Positions 1 through 8,711 of a stretch of DNA of 64,000 nucleotides are shown here, piece after piece. This stretch comes from Marisimplicoccus sp038147335. GTDB taxonomy: Bacteria > Bacteroidota > Bacteroidia > Flavobacteriales > Flavobacteriaceae. Position numbers and translations under genes: made by a program. Position 1 is the first letter of the stretch. Every line of letters begins with the position of its first letter. The stretch spans positions 1-64,000 of the forward strand of contig JAYQTK010000006.1 of NCBI GenBank assembly GCA_038147335.1, written 5' to 3'. The notes beneath the pieces are model-generated. The model had not been told where the DNA came from. It saw nothing but the letters and a program-made list of their open reading frames with translations, and ran no database searches.

Positions 1-428
1 TTGCTGAGTTTGGTGCAGGTGATGGAGTTTTTACAACAGAAATATTAAAACTTATTGGACCTAATACTAAATTTTTTGTTTTTGAAACAAATGATTTATT
101 CATCAAAATACTCAAAGAAAAAATTAATGATGATAGAGTAATTATTATTAAAGATAGTGCTGAAAAAATCGGTGAATACATTAAAAGTAATAATATTGAA
201 AAAGTTAATTATATAATTTCTGCTCTACCTCTATCGCTTATTCCAGTTGCTGTTAAAAACTCTATTATTGAAAATTCAATTAAATATTTGAAAAGCGATG
301 GTCAGTATGTTCAATTTCAATACACACCATATGATTATAGAAGGTTAAAAAGATATTTTAAGAAAGTAAAATTAACTTTTACCTTAACAAACTTCCCTCC
401 TGCTTTTCTTTATAGATGCTATCCTTAA
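1..428 (+). CDS. SAM-dependent methyltransferase, 5'-truncated
   Basis: The first complete codon is at base 3 and the frame stays open to TAA at 426-428, giving about 141 C-terminal residues; the start lies outside the window. The visible part opens with EFGAGDGVFTTEIL, the glycine-rich SAM-binding motif I of class I methyltransferases. It continues with an acidic motif II region (KFFVFETND) and IISALPLSLIP at the usual motif IV position, and ends NFPPAFLYRCYP. This layout matches the phospholipid N-methyltransferase / rRNA dimethylase-like group. The substrate cannot be told from this fragment. It converges on the prohibitin-like gene, with a hairpin terminator between them. Confidence 0.7.
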   Translation, partial: AEFGAGDGVFTTEILKLIGPNTKFFVFETNDLFIKILKEKINDDRVIIIKDSAEKIGEYIKSNNIEKVNYIISALPLSLIPVAVKNSIIENSIKYLKSDGQYVQFQYTPYDYRRLKRYFKKVKLTFTLTNFPPAFLYRCYP

Positions 429-440
429 TTAATGGATATA

Positions 441-475
441 AAAAAACCCATAATCATAATGACCATGGGTTTTTT
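441..475. terminator. Bidirectional intrinsic terminator
   Basis: An inverted repeat AAAAAACCCAT (441-451) pairs with ATGGGTTTTTT (465-475). The loop is short and there is a U tract in either reading direction. It sits between the converging methyltransferase and the end of the lpxD-to-prohibitin operon, so it can end both transcripts. Confidence 0.8.
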
Positions 476-494
476 ATTGATTTAAGGTTAAATC

Positions 495-1310
495 TTACTG
501 ATTTCCAAGAATTATTGGAAGACCATTTTCTCCTGAACCAATAACAATTACTTTAGAATTATTAGATTCAGAAAGCTTTAAAGTAGCCTCTATACCCTTT
601 TCTTGAAGAATTCTATCAGTTAATGAAGCACTTAAAATTCTGTTTGCTCTAGCTTTACCTTCAGCATCAATTCTTTGTCTTTCTGCTTCTTGTTCTGCTT
701 TAACAAGTCTAAATTCATATTCAAGAGCTTCTTGTTCTTGTACTAGCTTTCTTTCAATACCTTCCTTAATTGCTGTTGGAAGAGTTACATCTCTAACTAA
801 AACAGAATTTAGCTGAATGTGCTGAGTTAAAACGTTGTCTCTAGTTTCTTCAAAGATTTCATTTTGAATAGCATCACGTTTAGTAGAATAAAGTTGTTCT
901 GGAGTATATCTACCCACAACACTTCTAGCAACAGCTCTTATATTAGGAAGTAAAACAGAATTTAGATAATTCTCACCTTTAGTTTGGTGTAAAAGACCTA
1001 ATTCTTCATATACAGGTTGATATAAAACTGATACATCTAAACTGATCTCAAGACCATTAGATGATAATACCTGCATACTTTCCATTACTTCTTGCTGTTT
1101 AACATTATAGATAACTAGTCTATTCCATGGAGCAATAATTTTAAAACCCTCACCTTTTGGTGGTTGATCTGTTACAACCCCTCCTCCTAATGTTCTAAAT
1201 AGAACACCGGCCTCACCCGATCCAATGTTTACAGAAGATCTTGAGATAAATACGATCAATAATAATGATAATAAGATAATAGGTAAACCTACATTTGGTA
1301 AATTTTTCAT
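495..1310 (-). CDS. Prohibitin/SPFH (band 7) family membrane protein
   Basis: This 271-residue protein has one N-terminal membrane anchor (about residues 8-24, LPIILLSLLLIVFIS). An SPFH/band 7 domain follows to about residue 200. The tail is a long charged coiled coil (QEQEALEYEFRLVKAEQEAERQRIDAEGKARA), as in prohibitins. Bacterial members form ring-like membrane scaffolds and are linked to membrane protein quality control; the exact client is unknown here. It is the last gene of the lipid A/fatty acid operon, 12 bases after fabG, and is followed by a terminator. No residue looks unusual for the family. Confidence 0.85.
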   Translation of the reverse strand: MKNLPNVGLPIILLSLLLIVFISRSSVNIGSGEAGVLFRTLGGGVVTDQPPKGEGFKIIAPWNRLVIYNVKQQEVMESMQVLSSNGLEISLDVSVLYQPVYEELGLLHQTKGENYLNSVLLPNIRAVARSVVGRYTPEQLYSTKRDAIQNEIFEETRDNVLTQHIQLNSVLVRDVTLPTAIKEGIERKLVQEQEALEYEFRLVKAEQEAERQRIDAEGKARANRILSASLTDRILQEKGIEATLKLSESNNSKVIVIGSGENGLPIILGNQ

Positions 1311-1322
1311 TTAAATAATATA

Positions 1323-2069
1323 TTAAGTTAACATTCCTCCATCAACATGGAGAACTTGACCAGTTATATAACTGGATAAATCTGATGCTAGAAAAACACA
1401 TGCATTTCCAACATCACTTGGATTACCACCTCTTTTCAGTGGTATACTTTCTTTCCAGGACTTAATTACATCTTCTGGAAGAGAATCTGTCATATCAGTT
1501 TCAATAAATCCAGGAGCAATAACATTACTTCTGATATTTCTTGATCCAAGTTCTAGTGCTACTGACTTAGAGAAACCAATAATCCCAGCTTTTGAAGCTG
1601 AATAGTTTGATTGTCCAGCATTACCTTTAACACCAACAACTGAACTAATATTTATAATTGAACCACTCCTTTGCTTTAGGAATGTTTTTATAGATGCTTT
1701 AGTTAAATTAAAGACTGATGAAAGATTAGTATTAATAACAGCATCAAAATCATCTTTTTCCATTCTCATTAGAAGGTTATCTTTCTTAATTCCAGCATTA
1801 TTTACAAGAATATCAATCTTTTCAAAATCACTCAAAACATCATCAATAAGCTTAAGAGCATCATTGTGATTTGAAGCATCACTTTTATATGCCTTTGATT
1901 TAATTCCAAGAGAGTTAAGTTCATTTTCTAAATTTTCTGCAGACTCTTTTGAATTGTTATATGTAAATGCAACATTACATCCATTTTCAGCAAAAGATTT
2001 ACAAATAGCTTTACCTATTCCTCTACTTCCTCCAGTAACAATTGCAACCTTAGAATCTAATAATTTCAT
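1323..2069 (-). CDS. fabG: 3-oxoacyl-[acyl-carrier-protein] reductase FabG
   Basis: This is a 248-residue short-chain dehydrogenase that reduces 3-oxoacyl-ACP with NADPH in fatty acid elongation. It shows the Rossmann motif TGGSRGIGKA (about residues 12-21), the NNAG motif, the catalytic serine in INISSVVG, and YSASK with catalytic Tyr and Lys near residue 155. It also has the FabG-type ending ITGQVLHVDGGM. The length is normal. Its ATG shares one base with the sucD stop (TAATG), so the two are translationally coupled within the envelope lipid operon. Confidence 0.95.
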   Translation of the reverse strand: MKLLDSKVAIVTGGSRGIGKAICKSFAENGCNVAFTYNNSKESAENLENELNSLGIKSKAYKSDASNHNDALKLIDDVLSDFEKIDILVNNAGIKKDNLLMRMEKDDFDAVINTNLSSVFNLTKASIKTFLKQRSGSIINISSVVGVKGNAGQSNYSASKAGIIGFSKSVALELGSRNIRSNVIAPGFIETDMTDSLPEDVIKSWKESIPLKRGGNPSDVGNACVFLASDLSSYITGQVLHVDGGMLT

Positions 2070-2941
2070 TAGTTTAAAATTTGTTTTACAGTTTTTCCAA
2101 TATCAGCAGGAGAATCTACAACAGAAATACCAGATTCTCTCATTATTCTTTTTTTAGCTGTTGCAGTATCATCTTTTCCACCAATAATTGCTCCTGCATG
2201 ACCCATTTTTCTACCTTTAGGAGCAGTTTCACCAGCAATGAATCCAACAACTGGTTTTTTATTTCCATTTTCTGCAACCCATTTAGCAGCATCAATTTCT
2301 AATTGACCTCCAATTTCACCAATTAATACAATGAGATCTGTGCTTTCGTCATTCATAAAAAGCTGAACTGAATCTAGCAAAGTAGTTCCAATAATAGGAT
2401 CTCCCCCTACTCCAATAGCAGTTGAGATTCCATAACCAGCTTTTACAACCTGATCAGCTGCTTCATAGGTTAATGTTCCTGACTTTGAAACAATTCCAAT
2501 ATTTCCCTTTTGGAAAACAAATCCTGGCATAATACCAATTTTTGCTTCTTCAGGTGTTATAATTCCAGGACAGTTAGGTCCAATAAGTCTAACATTTTTT
2601 TCCTTTATATAAGATACAACTTTAGTCATATCTGATACTGGAATTCCTTCAGTTATCGCTACAATAGTTTTGATACCAGACTCAGCTGCTTCCATTATAG
2701 CATCAGCAGCAAATGCAGGAGGTACAAAAATTATAGATGTATTAATATCTTCATTAATTACTGCCTCTTGCACACTATTATAAACTGGTTTATTTAAATG
2801 TGTTGAGCCTCCCTTTCCTGGAGTAACACCACAAACAACATTTGTACCATATTCTATCATTTGCTCAGAGTGAAAAGTACCTTCACTACCAGTAAATCCT
2901 TGAACTAAAACTTTAGAGTCCTTGTTGACTATAATGCTCAT
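2069..2941 (-). CDS. sucD: Succinyl-CoA ligase (ADP-forming) alpha subunit
   Basis: SucD binds CoA and carries the phosphohistidine for the TCA-cycle conversion of succinyl-CoA to succinate with ATP formation. The 290-residue protein has the CoA-binding Rossmann start (VLVQGFTGSEGTFHSEQ), IGPNCPGIITP, GIVSKSGTLTYEA, and the phosphorylated His at about residue 248 in RKMGHAGAIIGG. All key residues are present and the length is usual. The beta subunit gene is not in this window. Separation of sucD from sucC and its place after efp are familiar from Flavobacteriia. Confidence 0.96.
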   Translation of the reverse strand: MSIIVNKDSKVLVQGFTGSEGTFHSEQMIEYGTNVVCGVTPGKGGSTHLNKPVYNSVQEAVINEDINTSIIFVPPAFAADAIMEAAESGIKTIVAITEGIPVSDMTKVVSYIKEKNVRLIGPNCPGIITPEEAKIGIMPGFVFQKGNIGIVSKSGTLTYEAADQVVKAGYGISTAIGVGGDPIIGTTLLDSVQLFMNDESTDLIVLIGEIGGQLEIDAAKWVAENGNKKPVVGFIAGETAPKGRKMGHAGAIIGGKDDTATAKKRIMRESGISVVDSPADIGKTVKQILN

Positions 2942-2958
2942 CTATTTTTTTGACAAAT

Positions 2959-3522
2959 TTATTTTATTCTTTCGAGATACTGCCCTTTTTCAGTATCAAT
3001 TTTCACCTTATCTCCTTCATTTATGAACAATGGAACATTTACAACTGCACCTGTTTCTAGAGTAGCAGGTTTAGTTGCGTTTGTTGCAGTATTTCCTTTA
3101 ACGCCTGGCTCAGTGTGAGTTACTTCTAGAGTAACATTTAAAGGCATGTCAACTGACAGTGGATTATTATCCTCAGTATTTATTATAATAGTAACATTCT
3201 CACCTTCTTTAAGTAAATCTGGATAGTCAATTTTTGTTTTTTCAATTGTAATCTGGTTATAATCATCATTATTCATGAAATAATAATAATCAGAGTCATT
3301 GTATAAAAATTGATATTGACTAGTCATAACTTTAACTTCTTCTATTTTGTGCCCTGAGGGAAATGTATTGTCAATTACTTTACCATTTGTAACACTTTTA
3401 AGTTTTGTTCTAACAAATGCTGGACCCTTTCCTGGCTTTACATGAAGGAATTCAATTATTTTATAAATATCGTGGTTGTATTTGATACAAAGACCTTTTC
3501 TAATATCACTTGTGCTTGCCAT
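2959..3522 (-). CDS. efp: Translation elongation factor P
   Basis: EF-P rescues ribosomes stalled at polyproline stretches. The 187-residue protein has the three expected beta domains. The exposed tip is VKPGKGPAF, with Lys32 at the position that receives beta-lysine or another modification in other bacteria. The C-terminal domain contains THTEPGVKGNTAT and ends INEGDKVKIDTEKGQYLERI, both family signatures. No EF-P modification gene (epmA/epmB type) is visible in the window. It is 3 bases after lpxA and 17 bases before sucD in one operon. Confidence 0.96.
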   Translation of the reverse strand: MASTSDIRKGLCIKYNHDIYKIIEFLHVKPGKGPAFVRTKLKSVTNGKVIDNTFPSGHKIEEVKVMTSQYQFLYNDSDYYYFMNNDDYNQITIEKTKIDYPDLLKEGENVTIIINTEDNNPLSVDMPLNVTLEVTHTEPGVKGNTATNATKPATLETGAVVNVPLFINEGDKVKIDTEKGQYLERIK

Positions 3523-3525
3523 AAA

Positions 3526-4311
3526 TTAGTTTTTTTGAAAGTAACCTTTCATAATTCCACGTTGAGAGTTTTCTATAAACTGAATTATTTCATCTCTTTC
3601 TGGTGTTGCATTTAACTCAGCTTGAATAATTTCCATCGCCTGAGTATTATTATATTTCTTTTGATAAAGGATTCTATAGATATTTTGAATTTCTTGAACT
3701 TTTGCACTTGTGAATCCTCTTCTTCTTAAACCAACAGAATTAATTCCTACATATGATAATGGTTCTCTAGCAGCTTTAACAAATGGAGGTACATCTTTTC
3801 TAACCAGTGATCCACCTGCTACAAATGCATGTGATCCTATCTTACAAAATTGATGTACTGCGACAAACCCTGAAAGAATAACATAATCACCAACAGTTAT
3901 GTGTCCTGCTAATGTTGAACTATTAGAGAATATACAATTATCACCAACAAAACAATCATGAGCAACATGTGAATAGGCCATAATTAAACAATTAGAGCCT
4001 ATTTTTGTTGTTCCTCTATCTTTTGTTCCTCTGTTAATAGTAACACACTCTCTTATAGTTGTATTATCTCCAATTTCACAAAGTGACTCTTCTCCTTCAA
4101 ATTTTAAATCTTGAGGCACTCCTGAAATAACTGCACCAGGATAAATATTACAGTTTTTACCAATTCTTGCCCCTTCCATTATAGTAACATTTGAACCTAC
4201 CCAAGTTCCCTCTCCAATTTCAACATCACTACTAATTGTTGCAAATGGCTCTACAACTACATTTTTTGCAATTTTTGCTCCAGGGTGTACATATGCTAAA
4301 GGTTGATTCAT
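3526..4311 (-). CDS. lpxA: UDP-N-acetylglucosamine acyltransferase LpxA
   Basis: LpxA catalyses the first step of lipid A synthesis, moving 3-hydroxyacyl from ACP to UDP-GlcNAc in the cytoplasm. The 261-residue protein has left-handed beta-helix hexapeptide repeats (for example IGEGTWVGSNVTIMEGARIG). The catalytic His lies in MAYSHVAHDCFVGDN. Its helical C-terminal domain begins near residue 190 (SVGLRRRGF). The start ATG lies 2 bases after the lpxC/fabZ stop, so translation is coupled. Family length and order of motifs are normal. Confidence 0.96.
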   Translation of the reverse strand: MNQPLAYVHPGAKIAKNVVVEPFATISSDVEIGEGTWVGSNVTIMEGARIGKNCNIYPGAVISGVPQDLKFEGEESLCEIGDNTTIRECVTINRGTKDRGTTKIGSNCLIMAYSHVAHDCFVGDNCIFSNSSTLAGHITVGDYVILSGFVAVHQFCKIGSHAFVAGGSLVRKDVPPFVKAAREPLSYVGINSVGLRRRGFTSAKVQEIQNIYRILYQKKYNNTQAMEIIQAELNATPERDEIIQFIENSQRGIMKGYFQKN

Positions 4312-4313
4312 AA

Positions 4314-5714
4314 TTATGTTTTTTTAATAATTTTTGCCATAAACTCTCCTTCACTTTTCACTTCATCTCCAACAAATGATTGTCCATACATATGAATAAT
4401 TCCTCTTCTTATTGGAGATATAAGCTCTAATTTACAAATAAGTGTATCACCAGGGACAACAGGGTTTTTAAACTTACATTTATCCATCTTCATAAAAAAT
4501 GTTAAATAGTTTTCAGGATCTGGAACAGTGTTAAGTACTAGAACTCCCCCAGCCTGAGCCATAAATTCAACCTGAAGTACTCCAGGCATTACTGGTGCAC
4601 CAGGAAAATGTCCTTCAACCCATGATTCACTTTCTTCAACTTTTCTTAGACCAATAACGTGAGATTCAGATAGTTCAAGAACCTCATCAATTAATAAAAA
4701 TGGTGGACGATGAGGAATTACTTTCATAATTTGATTCGAGTCCATTAATGGCTTTTTTTCAAAATCAATTTTTGGTAATGTATTCTTTCTATCAGATTTT
4801 ATCACTTCAGAGACTTTTTCAGCAAATTTAGCATTTATTGAATGACCAGGTTTTTCTGCAATAACTTTTCCTCTAATTTTCATTCCAATTAATGCTAGAT
4901 CTCCAATTACATCTAACAATTTATGCCTTGCTGCCTCATTAGGATAGTGAAGATCTAAATTGTCTAAAATACCATTAGCCTTAACAGAAATAGAATCTTT
5001 ATTAAATGCTTTCTTCAAAATATCCATATTACTTTCTGCCAAAGGCTTATCCACATATACTATAGCATTGTTTAAATCACCTCCTTTAATTAATCCATTT
5101 TCAAGCAATGTTTCTAGCTCATGCAGAAAGCTAAAAGTTCTTGCTGATGAAATTTCTTCCTTAAACTCACTTATATGATTGATTGATGCCTCTTGCTCAC
5201 CTAAAACTTTAGTTTTATAATCAACAATTGTATTTACTTTATAATTGTCATCTGGAATAATTGAAATCTTACTTCCAGAATCTTCACATACATATGAAAT
5301 TGGTTCAGATGGAAAAAACTCCTCTCTTAAAACATTCTGTTCAACAATTTTAGCTTCTTCTAAAGCATTAATAAAGAATTTTGAAGATCCATCCATTATT
5401 GGAACCTCGGGACCATCAAGACATATAAAACAGTTATCTATTTCTAGCCCTGTAATTGCAGCTAGGACATGCTCAGATGTATGTATTCTAAATACACCAT
5501 TATCAAGATTTGTACCTCTATCAGTATTAGATATATATTTAATATGAGCATTAATTAGATTATCACCTTCAATATCTTCTCTAACAAAAACTAGACCTGT
5601 GTCAGCTGGAGCTGGTTTAAATGTAATATTTACATGTTCACCAGTATGGAGACCTACTCCACTTAGCTTTGTTTCTTTTGAAATAGTTTTTTGGGGTACA
5701 GTTCTTCTAATCAT
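4314..5714 (-). CDS. lpxC-fabZ: Fused LpxC deacetylase - FabZ dehydratase
   Basis: This 466-residue protein joins two enzymes. Residues about 1-310 are LpxC, the zinc deacetylase that commits UDP-3-O-acyl-GlcNAc to lipid A. It shows SEHVLAA (His82), ARHKLLDVIGD (zinc His and Asp) and the catalytic His in KPGHSINAKF. Residues about 325-466 are FabZ, the 3-hydroxyacyl-ACP dehydratase, with IPHRPPFLLID, EGHFPGAPVMPGVLQVE and catalytic His and Glu. The fusion is standard in Bacteroidota and is not a novelty. The start overlaps the lpxD stop by one base and lpxA follows after 2 bases. Confidence 0.97.
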   Translation of the reverse strand: MIRRTVPQKTISKETKLSGVGLHTGEHVNITFKPAPADTGLVFVREDIEGDNLINAHIKYISNTDRGTNLDNGVFRIHTSEHVLAAITGLEIDNCFICLDGPEVPIMDGSSKFFINALEEAKIVEQNVLREEFFPSEPISYVCEDSGSKISIIPDDNYKVNTIVDYKTKVLGEQEASINHISEFKEEISSARTFSFLHELETLLENGLIKGGDLNNAIVYVDKPLAESNMDILKKAFNKDSISVKANGILDNLDLHYPNEAARHKLLDVIGDLALIGMKIRGKVIAEKPGHSINAKFAEKVSEVIKSDRKNTLPKIDFEKKPLMDSNQIMKVIPHRPPFLLIDEVLELSESHVIGLRKVEESESWVEGHFPGAPVMPGVLQVEFMAQAGGVLVLNTVPDPENYLTFFMKMDKCKFKNPVVPGDTLICKLELISPIRRGIIHMYGQSFVGDEVKSEGEFMAKIIKKT

Positions 5715-6721
5715 TAATCTTTCTTATCTATTTTTTTTACAATTTCTGGCAAATTCTTAAAATGAATATAAGATTTGTTATAATTCATGTATGAAATTGC
5801 AGGAGTACCTGTTATTCTTGCATTACTTTCAACATCAGATGTTACACCGGCTTGAGCTTGTATTTTGACATTATCTCCAATTTTTAAATGACCAATTATT
5901 CCAACTTGACCACCAATCATACAGTTTTTACCAATCTTTGTTGAGCCAGCAATACCAGATTGAGCTGCTATAGCAGTGTTTTCTCCAATTTCAACATTAT
6001 GTGCAATTTGAATCTGGTTGTCAAGCTTTACACCATCTTTAATAATTGTTGACCCAATAGTAGCTCTATCAATTGTAGAATTTGAACCAATTTCAACATT
6101 GTTTCCAACAACTACATTACCAGTTTGAGGTATCTTTTTATATGTACCGTCATCATTTGGAGCAAATCCAAACCCATCAGAACCAATTGAGCAGCTTGAA
6201 TGTATAATACAACTATTTCCAATTATTGTATCATTTAAAATTTTTGTTCCAGGATAAATTTTACAGTTATTTCCAATTTTAACATTATCTCCTATAAATA
6301 CTTGATTATCAATAACGCAGTTATCACCAACTATAGAGTTTTTTCCAATAGTTGTGTAAGAACCAACATACGAACTCTTTGAAATAGTAGATGATTTATC
6401 AATATCTGATTTATCACTAATTCCAGATCTTTTAGATTTATCATCATTAAATAACTCTAAAATAGTAGTAAATGAAGAGTATGGATCTTTAACCTTAATA
6501 AGAGTGGTTGTTATTTTTTCTGTAGGTTCAAAATCATTTGAGACAATTGTAGCAGAGGCATCTGTAGAATAAATGAATTCAGTATACTTTGGATTAGCTA
6601 AGAATGTAAGAGAACCTTTTTTGCCCTCTTCTATTTTAGATAAAGTATTTATATCAACGTCTCTATTGCCAACTACAGTTCCATTTAATTGATCAGCAAT
6701 CTGTCCAGCTGTAAAATTCAT
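5714..6721 (-). CDS. lpxD: UDP-3-O-acylglucosamine N-acyltransferase LpxD
   Basis: LpxD adds the N-linked acyl chain to UDP-3-O-acyl-glucosamine, the third lipid A step. The 335-residue protein has the N-terminal LpxD nucleotide-binding domain (to about residue 100, including GSLTFLANPKYTEFIY). Many hexapeptide repeats follow, with the catalytic His in QIQIAHNVEIGENTA. It is the first gene of an operon lpxD-lpxC/fabZ-lpxA-efp-sucD-fabG-prohibitin. A perfect TAnnTTTG element ends only 5 bases before the ATG, so the mRNA is probably leaderless or nearly so. It diverges from tsaE. Confidence 0.96.
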   Translation of the reverse strand: MNFTAGQIADQLNGTVVGNRDVDINTLSKIEEGKKGSLTFLANPKYTEFIYSTDASATIVSNDFEPTEKITTTLIKVKDPYSSFTTILELFNDDKSKRSGISDKSDIDKSSTISKSSYVGSYTTIGKNSIVGDNCVIDNQVFIGDNVKIGNNCKIYPGTKILNDTIIGNSCIIHSSCSIGSDGFGFAPNDDGTYKKIPQTGNVVVGNNVEIGSNSTIDRATIGSTIIKDGVKLDNQIQIAHNVEIGENTAIAAQSGIAGSTKIGKNCMIGGQVGIIGHLKIGDNVKIQAQAGVTSDVESNARITGTPAISYMNYNKSYIHFKNLPEIVKKIDKKD

Positions 6722-6726
6722 ATCTG

Positions 6727-6734
6727 CAAAATTA
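6727..6734 (-). promoter_or_regulatory. -7 promoter element of the lpxD operon
   Basis: Read on the minus strand this is TAATTTTG, a perfect match to the Bacteroidota -7 consensus TAnnTTTG. The lpxD ATG begins 5 bases downstream, which puts the expected transcription start almost on the start codon. Confidence 0.55.
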
Positions 6735-6753
6735 AAAAATTATGTGAAATGCT

Positions 6754-6761
6754 TAAATTTG
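6754..6761 (+). promoter_or_regulatory. -7 promoter element of tsaE
   Basis: TAAATTTG matches TAnnTTTG exactly and lies 10 bases before the tsaE ATG. Together with the lpxD element on the other strand it forms a compact divergent promoter region of 50 bases. Confidence 0.55.
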
Positions 6762-6771
6762 TAAGGTTTTT

Positions 6772-7179
6772 ATGAAGATTAAATATCAATTAAATCAGCT
6801 CAAAGAAATATCGTTAAAAGTTACTCAGAACTTTAATAAGAAAATTGTTTTAATAAGTGGTGAAATGGGTGCTGGTAAAACTACATTGATTAAGGAAATT
6901 TTAATAGGTCTGAATGTTATTGACAATATATCAAGTCCTACGTTTTCTATAATTAATGAGTATAAAACAAAAAATAAAGATGTGATATATCATATGGATT
7001 TGTACAGAATAAATAAAATTGAGGAATTAGAGGAAATTGGATTCTTTGAGTACCTAGAATCTGGAAATTTATGTTTTATTGAGTGGGGTGAAATTATTGA
7101 AAATATGATTGGTAAAGATTATAATAAATTTAATCTCATTGAAAATGGTGATTTAAGAATACTTGAAAAAATAAAATGA
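6772..7179 (+). CDS. tsaE: tRNA threonylcarbamoyladenosine synthesis ATPase TsaE
   Basis: TsaE is the small ATPase that works with TsaB and TsaD to make the t6A modification next to the anticodon of ANN-decoding tRNAs. The 135-residue protein has the Walker A motif SGEMGAGKTTLI (about residues 29-40), SPTFSIINEYK, HMDLYRI and FIEWGE, all typical of the family. It is read from a short promoter region shared with lpxD and overlaps the next gene by 4 bases (ATGA). The length is normal. Confidence 0.93.
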   Translation: MKIKYQLNQLKEISLKVTQNFNKKIVLISGEMGAGKTTLIKEILIGLNVIDNISSPTFSIINEYKTKNKDVIYHMDLYRINKIEELEEIGFFEYLESGNLCFIEWGEIIENMIGKDYNKFNLIENGDLRILEKIK

Positions 7180-7511
7180 ATTTTTTAAAAAGATTATATT
7201 ACTACTCTACTGGATTTATTATTGGAATTGTTTTTCTGTTTTTTATTCTAAATGGCAAAAGAGCTTCTTGTAATTATACTCCTAATGCTCGAGTGATTGA
7301 CAATATAACATCCAAAGAATTAATTATAGATTCAAACAGTGAAGCCTTCTTTAATAAAGAAGAAATAATTGAAATTCTTAATAATGGAAAGGTAATCTTT
7401 AATAAAAGTGAGCCGAACAAAGAACCTTGCGGTATGTATTATATTAAATCAGGAGATTTCAATATAGATGTAATTAATTGCGAGAATGAAGCAACTATAA
7501 TGATTAATTAG
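7176..7511 (+). CDS. DUF4258-like small membrane-anchored protein
   Basis: This 111-residue protein starts with one membrane segment (about residues 10-25, YSTGFIIGIVFLFFIL). A cysteine-containing soluble part follows (CNYTPNARVID, EPCGMYYI, INCENEA). A DUF4258-type protein next to proline dehydrogenase is something I recall from Flavobacteriia; the domain assignment is from memory and not from a search. Its ATG overlaps the tsaE stop (ATGA). Its last 8 bases overlap the end of the converging proline dehydrogenase gene. The biochemical role is unknown. Confidence 0.7.
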   Translation: MNFLKRLYYYSTGFIIGIVFLFFILNGKRASCNYTPNARVIDNITSKELIIDSNSEAFFNKEEIIEILNNGKVIFNKSEPNKEPCGMYYIKSGDFNIDVINCENEATIMIN

Positions 7512-8667
7512 ATCTTCTTCTTTTAAGTTCCCTCTTAATAAGTTGTAGTTCCCTCGATGTCTGACCTTTTACAGAGGTGTTTTCCTCTGCCCTTCGAATT
7601 AAATAAGGGATTACCTCCTTTATAGGTCCAAAAGGGAGATATTTGATTACATTATAACCTTCTTCAGCTAGATTAAATGATATGTTATCACTCATTCCAT
7701 AAAGTTGACCAAACCATATTTTTGGATTATTTTTTTGCATTTTACCTTCTTTCATTATATCCAAAATATCATATATGCTTTTCTCGTTATGGGAGCCACA
7801 AAAAAGTGAGAAATTATCAAGATTTGATAATATAAACTTTGCTCCCTCGTTAAAATTTACATCAGTAGCATCTTTAGATTCGCATATAGGAGATTTATAG
7901 TTATGTTTTTTAGCTCTTTTATTTTCTTTCTCAATATAAGCACCCCTTACAAGTTTTACACCAACATGAAAGCTATTTTCAATAGAAAGCTTTTTTAATT
8001 CATTTAAATACTTTAATCTATCATGTCTATACATTTGAGAAGTATTAAAAACAATAGTGCTTTGTTTATTATACTTGATCATCATATTTAAAACAATATC
8101 ATCAATTGCTCCTTGAAACCATGATTCTTCAGCATCAACTAAGATTTTAATTTGATTTTCAAATGCTGTTTTACATATTATGTCAAATCTATCAACTATC
8201 CTATCATAAAGACCTTTTTCAAAATCTGACAATTCTTTTTCTTCGGTAACTTTATTAAGTATATCAGAGCTAGCAATAGCAGTTGGTTTAAAAACAGTAA
8301 AATCTAATATATTTTTTGAAGCAGCAAACTCAATTGACCTAATTACTTCTTTTAAAGAATCATCATAAGTTTTTTCATTCTCAAGTCCCTCGACAGAGTA
8401 ATGAAGATAACTTTTAACATTTTTATCGTTAAGTTTTTTTACTGTCTTGAATGATTCTTGAAGATTTTCTCCTGAGCAGAACTGACGAAAAACAGTTGCT
8501 CTAACAATAAATAGAACTGGTAATTTTAATTTTAAGCTTAGTTCAAGTATATTTTTGCCAAAATTTGTAAGTGTTCTACTAGATATAACTTTGAAAAGAA
8601 AGTATGCTTTTTTTAATTCAAAATTTGATTTAAGTATGAAACCATTTTTAGTATTGTCTAAAAGCAT
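7504..8667 (-). CDS. Proline dehydrogenase (PRODH)
   Basis: This 387-residue FAD enzyme oxidises proline to pyrroline-5-carboxylate, with electrons passed to the membrane quinone pool. Family signatures visible are VKLVRGAYIEKENKRAKKH (about residue 240), FGQLYGMSDN and YLPFGPIKEVIPYLIRRAEEN near the C-terminus, which bind proline and flavin. It is the monofunctional type, as expected for this group, without the P5C dehydrogenase or DNA-binding parts of PutA. The gene is divergent from aroB and ends inside the DUF4258-like gene by 8 bases. Confidence 0.93.
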   Translation of the reverse strand: MLLDNTKNGFILKSNFELKKAYFLFKVISSRTLTNFGKNILELSLKLKLPVLFIVRATVFRQFCSGENLQESFKTVKKLNDKNVKSYLHYSVEGLENEKTYDDSLKEVIRSIEFAASKNILDFTVFKPTAIASSDILNKVTEEKELSDFEKGLYDRIVDRFDIICKTAFENQIKILVDAEESWFQGAIDDIVLNMMIKYNKQSTIVFNTSQMYRHDRLKYLNELKKLSIENSFHVGVKLVRGAYIEKENKRAKKHNYKSPICESKDATDVNFNEGAKFILSNLDNFSLFCGSHNEKSIYDILDIMKEGKMQKNNPKIWFGQLYGMSDNISFNLAEEGYNVIKYLPFGPIKEVIPYLIRRAEENTSVKGQTSRELQLIKRELKRRRSN

Positions 8668-8679
8668 AAAATAAATACC

Positions 8680-8687
8680 TAATTTTG
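8680..8687 (+). promoter_or_regulatory. -7 promoter element of aroB
   Basis: TAATTTTG fits TAnnTTTG exactly. Its last three bases are the TTG (8685) that would otherwise look like the aroB start codon. This argues that translation begins at the ATG at 8712, 24 bases downstream of the element. Confidence 0.6.
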
Positions 8688-8711
8688 CATAAATCTAATC
8701 AAAATAAATTA

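Noticed and set aside
4314..5714. LpxC joined to FabZ in one protein
   Set aside because: This fusion is the normal state in Bacteroidota and is not a novelty.
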